Assembly: GCA_039105265.1 (NCBI GenBank)
Contig: JAPFFF010000006.1
Coordinates: 2,914,001-2,978,000, forward strand
Length of the DNA stretch: 64,000 nt
Source: Tritrichomonas musculus
Taxonomy: Eukaryota > Parabasalia > Tritrichomonadida > Tritrichomonadidae
Direction of reading: 5' to 3'
Part shown: piece by piece, positions 60,112-64,000 of the stretch
Numbering within the stretch: the stretch's first letter is position 1
Layout: each line of letters begins with the position of its first letter
Program-made: the position numbers and the translations under genes
Notes under the pieces: model-generated
The model's database searches: none
What the model saw: only the letters and a program-made list of their open reading frames with translations
What the model was told of the DNA's origin: nothing

Positions 60112-62907
60112 ATGAACAAAAGTTTTGTTCAGTTAAAAACAGATAGTATTCTAAACGTTCCTTTTCAAATGTATAGATCTGATGAATTTATTTTTGAAGT
60201 AAATGGTCAAATATATAAAACAAGCCAAATTATATCAGATTTATTATCCCCGATAATTTCTCGTCTTCATTCAAATGATCCAACATTTAACCGATTTGTA
60301 ATCAATACAACGCAAAAAGGGGATTTTCAACATATTTTAAATCTTATTAATTTTGAGAAAAATCTTATTTGTGAAACAGAAATCGAATTCCTCACAGAAG
60401 TACTTCAAAAACTTGGTAATAAATATATAGAAATATCATATCAAGAACAAAATATGGAAATAAATTCAAATAATGTTTTTATTCATCTAAATATGCACTT
60501 AAAATACCCAAATTATTTTACAAGCAAAATACAAAAAGAGATTGATTTTATATCATCACATTTTTATGAATTATATGATAATAAAAAAAAAGAAAAACAA
60601 GACCGATTTTTAGCAGAAATAATGCAGTTAGATGTTGCAATTGTTGAATTTATAATGTTAAATTCAAAATTAAAATTAAAAGATGAAAATCAACTTTTAG
60701 ATTTTGTTAACCGCCTTTATTCCCAAAACCCAAAATATTCTGTTCTATACGAAAATGTTGATTTCAGAAACGTTGATTTATATTCGATAAATAAGTTCAT
60801 TGAAATATATGATATTGAAGATCTGACAAAACTTACATGGAAAAAAATAAGTGAACGTCTCCAACAAGAGAGTAAAGATTCAGTTTTTAAAGAATCAAAA
60901 AGATACATTAAAATAGATAAAAATCAAGAATCAAATCAAGAGATAAAAATTGAAGAAAATCTCGATAAAAATGATGAAAAAACTGAAAATCAGACGATAT
61001 CGAATGATTCATTGAATTCTCATATTACTGATAATAATTTAGAGTCAGAACATGATCAGAACACTGAGCAATCGAACGCTGAATTACCTTCAGCTTCTAT
61101 CAAAACGAATCAGAATTCATCTCATCGAGGGATTACCAGATACACCTCATTAAATAGACGATTAAATAGGTCGAATGCTACAAGAAATCCTGGTTGGTCT
61201 TTAGTTTCGGATGGTTTTGGTTCTTCTATCCTAGACTTGTCTTCTTCTTGGTTAAATAGTCAGTCTTCTGGTCATAACTCTTCTTCAGATGAAGAAGCTA
61301 CTTCTAGATTTGATTCTTCCTCATCAGCAACCAATCAGTCATCTGGTCCTTCTTTTGGCCTTTCTCTTTCAACTGAGAATCAATCTCCTGGTTTGACTTT
61401 TGGATCTTCTTCTTCAACCACAAATCAATCAAATAATTTTAGCTTTAACACTCCTTCTTCAACTTCTAGCCAATCACACGGATCTGCTTTAAGATCTACT
61501 CCCTCAAATGCAAATCAATCTTCTGAAAGTAACTCATCTTCATCCACAACAACTTTTTCTGGCTTTGGTTCTTCTTCAAATACTAGTAAGTCTTCTGGTT
61601 TAGAGCCTATCTTAACCTTGTCTACAAATCAACCAGCTAGATTTACTTTTGGTTCTTCTTCTTCTCCAAATACAAATCAACCAACTGGATTTACTTTTGG
61701 TTCTTCTTCTTCTCCAAATACAAATCAACCAACTGGATTTACTTTTGGTTCTTCTTCTTCTCCAAATACAAATCAACCAACTGGATTTACTTTTGGTTCT
61801 TCTTCTTCTCCAAATACAAATCAACCAACTGGATTTACTTTTGGTTCTTCTTCTTCTCCAAATACAAATCAACCAACTGGATTTACTTTTGGTTCTTCTT
61901 CTTCTCCATATACAAATCAACCAACTGGATTTACTTTTGGTTCTTCTTCTTCTTCAAATACAAATCAATCAACTGGATTTACTTTTGGTTCTTCTTCTTC
62001 TCCATATACAAATCAACCAACTGGATTTACTTTTGGTTCTTCTTCTTCTCCAAATACAAATCAACCAACTGGATTTACTTTTGGTTCTTCTTCTTCTCCA
62101 AATACAAATCAATCAACTGGATTTACTTTTGGTTCTTCTTCTTCTCCAAATACAAATCAACCAACTGGATTTACTTTTGGTTCTTCTTCTTCAACTACAA
62201 GTCAATCAAATAGTTTTAGTTTTACTTCAACAACCAAACCTTCTTCTCAAGCAAGAATAAATTCTGATTTATCTTCTGATAATAATCCTTTTAGTTTTTT
62301 CATTCATTCATTAAAAACTACAGAGACTAATACTGCATCAACAAATCATAGTCCATTCATTCTTAATATAGATGAAAATGGAGGAAATTCTAGAGATGAT
62401 CAAGATAAAGAAAAATCACCAAACAATCATAATTCTGACATAAATAATTCCAGAATAATTAATAAAACCAATAGTCATAATGACTCCATTGATTTCCCTG
62501 AAAATCTAAGTAAAAATACGGCTTCAAAGATTCAGTCAGCATTCTCATTTGGGAATTCCTTTTGGAGTTCCAATTGGGATTCATCAAAGAAGCAAAACAT
62601 TTCAAATCATTATAGCAATCTCTTTTCTACAAACAGTTCATTAAAGTCAGAAAAAGATAAAACTACTTCTACAGACTCAGATAGTGATTCATCACTTGAC
62701 TTGGATAAAATAATTGGTTCAGATGATGAATATTTAGAAAACAAAAATCACAACCAAGATGAAAGTAACAATTCATCTTCAGCAGAATCTTCATGGACAC
62801 CACCAAAAGGCAAGCCTGTTAATGATTCTCAAGATGAATCATCAGCCAATTCTAATAATGGCTTGACAAAAGTTACTTCTGTCCTCAATTCTATTTTCTT
62901 TTTTTGA
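60112..62907 (+). CDS. BTB/BACK-like protein with FG-repeat tail
   Basis: Starts at the ATG of MNKSFVQLKTDS (931 residues); the upstream in-frame sequence has no ATG and TCAAA sits right before it. The BTB-like region is about 20-115 (EFIFEVNGQIYKTSQIISDL, LLSPIISRLHSNDPTFNRF) and the BACK-like region about 125-245, closely related to the discoidin protein at 34025. Then comes an acidic/Asn-rich stretch and, from about 375, a Ser/Thr/Asn-rich low-complexity domain with FG motifs. Twelve FTFGSSSS units occur in a 16-residue repeat (GFTFGSSSSPNTNQPT). Additional SGPSFGLSLS, SPGLTFGSSS and FSFGNSFW motifs resemble nucleoporin FG repeats. A nuclear pore or phase-separating role is possible but inferred. 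A conventional Nup would not carry a BTB domain. Confidence 0.88.
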   Translation: MNKSFVQLKTDSILNVPFQMYRSDEFIFEVNGQIYKTSQIISDLLSPIISRLHSNDPTFNRFVINTTQKGDFQHILNLINFEKNLICETEIEFLTEVLQKLGNKYIEISYQEQNMEINSNNVFIHLNMHLKYPNYFTSKIQKEIDFISSHFYELYDNKKKEKQDRFLAEIMQLDVAIVEFIMLNSKLKLKDENQLLDFVNRLYSQNPKYSVLYENVDFRNVDLYSINKFIEIYDIEDLTKLTWKKISERLQQESKDSVFKESKRYIKIDKNQESNQEIKIEENLDKNDEKTENQTISNDSLNSHITDNNLESEHDQNTEQSNAELPSASIKTNQNSSHRGITRYTSLNRRLNRSNATRNPGWSLVSDGFGSSILDLSSSWLNSQSSGHNSSSDEEATSRFDSSSSATNQSSGPSFGLSLSTENQSPGLTFGSSSSTTNQSNNFSFNTPSSTSSQSHGSALRSTPSNANQSSESNSSSSTTTFSGFGSSSNTSKSSGLEPILTLSTNQPARFTFGSSSSPNTNQPTGFTFGSSSSPNTNQPTGFTFGSSSSPNTNQPTGFTFGSSSSPNTNQPTGFTFGSSSSPNTNQPTGFTFGSSSSPYTNQPTGFTFGSSSSSNTNQSTGFTFGSSSSPYTNQPTGFTFGSSSSPNTNQPTGFTFGSSSSPNTNQSTGFTFGSSSSPNTNQPTGFTFGSSSSTTSQSNSFSFTSTTKPSSQARINSDLSSDNNPFSFFIHSLKTTETNTASTNHSPFILNIDENGGNSRDDQDKEKSPNNHNSDINNSRIINKTNSHNDSIDFPENLSKNTASKIQSAFSFGNSFWSSNWDSSKKQNISNHYSNLFSTNSSLKSEKDKTTSTDSDSDSSLDLDKIIGSDDEYLENKNHNQDESNNSSSAESSWTPPKGKPVNDSQDESSANSNNGLTKVTSVLNSIFFF
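61624..62193 (+). repeat. 48-bp coding minisatellite (FG repeats)
   Basis: Twelve near-identical 48-bp units (word GGATTTACTTTTGGTTCTTC). A few units carry P-to-S or N-to-Y replacements. Open frames on other strands and phases over this stretch are repeat artefacts. Confidence 0.95.
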
Positions 62908-63079
62908 CATTATTATCATTGAGGACAATTGTCAGATCATTTTAACAGTTCCTTTTTTTTTTTTTTTGAAGAGAGTTCCAAGGACGAAATTATGGAATAT
63001 TATTTTTTGTTCAATGTATGCATTCATGTCTATCAATGAAGAGGATATTATCAACTTAATCCATTTTCTCTTTTTGATA
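62908..63079. other. Spacer with a possible 3' hairpin
   Basis: GTCCTCAAT near 62880 and ATTGAGGAC near 62918 can form a 9-bp stem spanning the stop codon of the FG gene. No other feature. Confidence 0.3.
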
Positions 63080-63307
63080 AAAGTCGGTGTCAAACTGCAG
63101 CGAATGATGAACAGAAACGGCATTCCTTCTGGATCGACGATAGGGCCGATTGTGTCGACAAACTTGGGAATCATGGCGGTGGACATCGGGCAGCCTCAGC
63201 TAGCAATGCACTCTGTGAGGGAGCTCGTGGCTATGAAAGATGTCGAAGATAATTTTAAGTTGCTGACTGAGATTTACAATCATTACGATGAATACAGATT
63301 GAAATAA
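63080..63307 (+). pseudogene. M18 aspartyl aminopeptidase C-terminal fragment
   Basis: About 75 residues: KLQRMMNRNGIPSGSTIGPI, then NLGIMAVDIGQPQLAMHSVR and a short helical end before TAA. This matches the M18 C-terminus (typical NDxPCGSTIGPI, xDxGxPQLxMHSIRE), including the metal-site His of MHS. The upstream M18 domains are absent. Base composition is clearly higher in GC than the surroundings up to about 63260, as expected for a former housekeeping gene. It is a 5'-truncated copy; a T-run lies where the rest should start. Confidence 0.75.
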
Positions 63308-63901
63308 AATTTAACTCACCTAATTTTTAAAAATTACAATAATTAAAGTATATTAATATACTTTATTTAAGCTTGGTGAACATTTGTATTTTTCATGATG
63401 ACGTATTATTATTGCTATTATTAACAAGCAAAAAAATTTTGGTGACTTTCAAAAGTGGCACAAAAACAAATAAATTATTGTTCTCAGCGGTTGTACCAAA
63501 ATTTTTTTATCATATGATATGAGTAATGCCAGGGCTGTACGTTTATATCGGGCCCGTTTTCCATCCTAACTTTGATCTTATTCTTCAATTGTTTGTAAGT
63601 TAAAATTCGTTCAAAAGGAATGGAATTTCCACCTTTCATAGATTGCTACAAAAGAAAATGCATGTTCGCAAAGAATAGAAATTTCTTTGATATTTAATTC
63701 TGAAAATATGATCCAATCAATATATCAAATTTGATTTAGATATTTATCGGAATAGAAATTTCTTTTATGCCGCGACTTACAAATAAAAGTTTGCCAAATT
63801 CAGCATCATTTGGACTAAAAAATGTTTAAACAAAAAAGATATTTCATTCAATAAAAGTAATCACTTATTATAAGACTCTTTTATTAAGTCAATTAATTTT
63901 T
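63308..63901. other. Intergenic with a GC-raised patch
   Basis: AT-rich except about 63520-63575 (GCCAGGGCTGTACG, ATCGGGCCCG), whose composition suggests a fragment of a transposon or former gene. No homology recognised. Confidence 0.4.
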
Positions 63902-64000
63902 TTATGCTTCTTCATTTACATCAACAGCTTCACTTGGGCTTTCGTTCTTTTGGAAGTGTTTAATTAGGAAGTATTCACCAACAATGAGAACTGCGACAAC
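63902..64000 (-). CDS. C-terminus of a membrane protein (partial)
   Basis: The last 32 residues plus stop of a minus-strand gene that begins outside the window: VVAVLIVGEYFLIKHFQ, then NESPSEAVDVNEEA. This is the end of a hydrophobic helix followed by a short acidic cytosolic tail, as in polytopic transporters. The stop is TAAAAAA. The family cannot be told from this piece. Confidence 0.65.
   Translation of the reverse strand, partial: VVAVLIVGEYFLIKHFQKNESPSEAVDVNEEA

Noticed and set aside
61612-62260. Long Leu-rich (plus strand) and Arg/Ser-rich (minus strand) open frames
   Set aside because: They are alternative phases of the 48-bp FG-repeat minisatellite. The FG frame extends in both directions into normal coding sequence.

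Overview
The window is very AT-rich eukaryotic nuclear DNA with intronless genes. It combines protein families typical of parabasalid protists: kinase-Sel1 proteins, BTB-like/F5/8-type C proteins, Gly_rich proteins, DUF3447-ankyrin and BspA-like leucine-rich repeat proteins, and AIG1-like GTPases with a coiled-coil tail. Several starts follow a TCA-type initiator by only 9-16 nt and several stops merge with TAAA, as in trichomonads. The best fit is Trichomonas/Tritrichomonas, more likely a Tritrichomonas-like genome given the strong AT bias. The species is inferred.

Layout. 1-6174: a Lys/Glu-rich hypothetical protein, a DUF5690-type MFS transporter that looks bacterial in origin, and two small hypothetical genes. 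6175-14958: 8.8 kb without genes, filled with non-autonomous DNA transposons whose terminal inverted repeats (TIRs) and target-site duplications (TSDs) can be read directly, including a three-level nest. 14959-29692: a receptor-like kinase with Sel1 repeats, a BTB-like/Sel1 protein with about 19 nearly identical 108-bp repeats, a Lys/Glu-rich protein and an ankyrin protein. 30017-35332: a MITE, an eIF4A-like protein with ruined helicase motifs, and two divergent discoidin-domain genes sharing a 60-bp spacer. 35333-46231: BspA, ankyrin and mariner relics, a BTB-like/coiled-coil/Gly_rich gene, further transposons, and a broken ankyrin-BspA gene holding a fresh transposon. 46707-57115: a stand-alone xanthine-dehydrogenase-type [2Fe-2S] domain, an alpha-helical repeat protein, an STPGR (SHIPPO-like) protein, tRNA-Ser(AGA), MLH1, and an AIG1-like GTPase with a frame break. 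57116-64000: a 3-kb empty stretch, a BTB-like protein with nucleoporin-style FG repeats, an M18 aminopeptidase fragment, and the C-terminus of a membrane protein that runs off the window.

The genes do not form a pathway. They are a mix of housekeeping genes (MLH1, tRNA, STPGR protein) and expanded parabasalid families. Two themes recur: a shared BTB/BACK-like N-terminal module joined to different C-terminal modules (Sel1, discoidin, Gly_rich, FG repeats), and dense small DNA transposons (MULE-like, hAT-like, mariner-like) in the non-coding DNA. I saw no CRISPR array, no rRNA, no convincing spliceosomal intron and no virus-like element.
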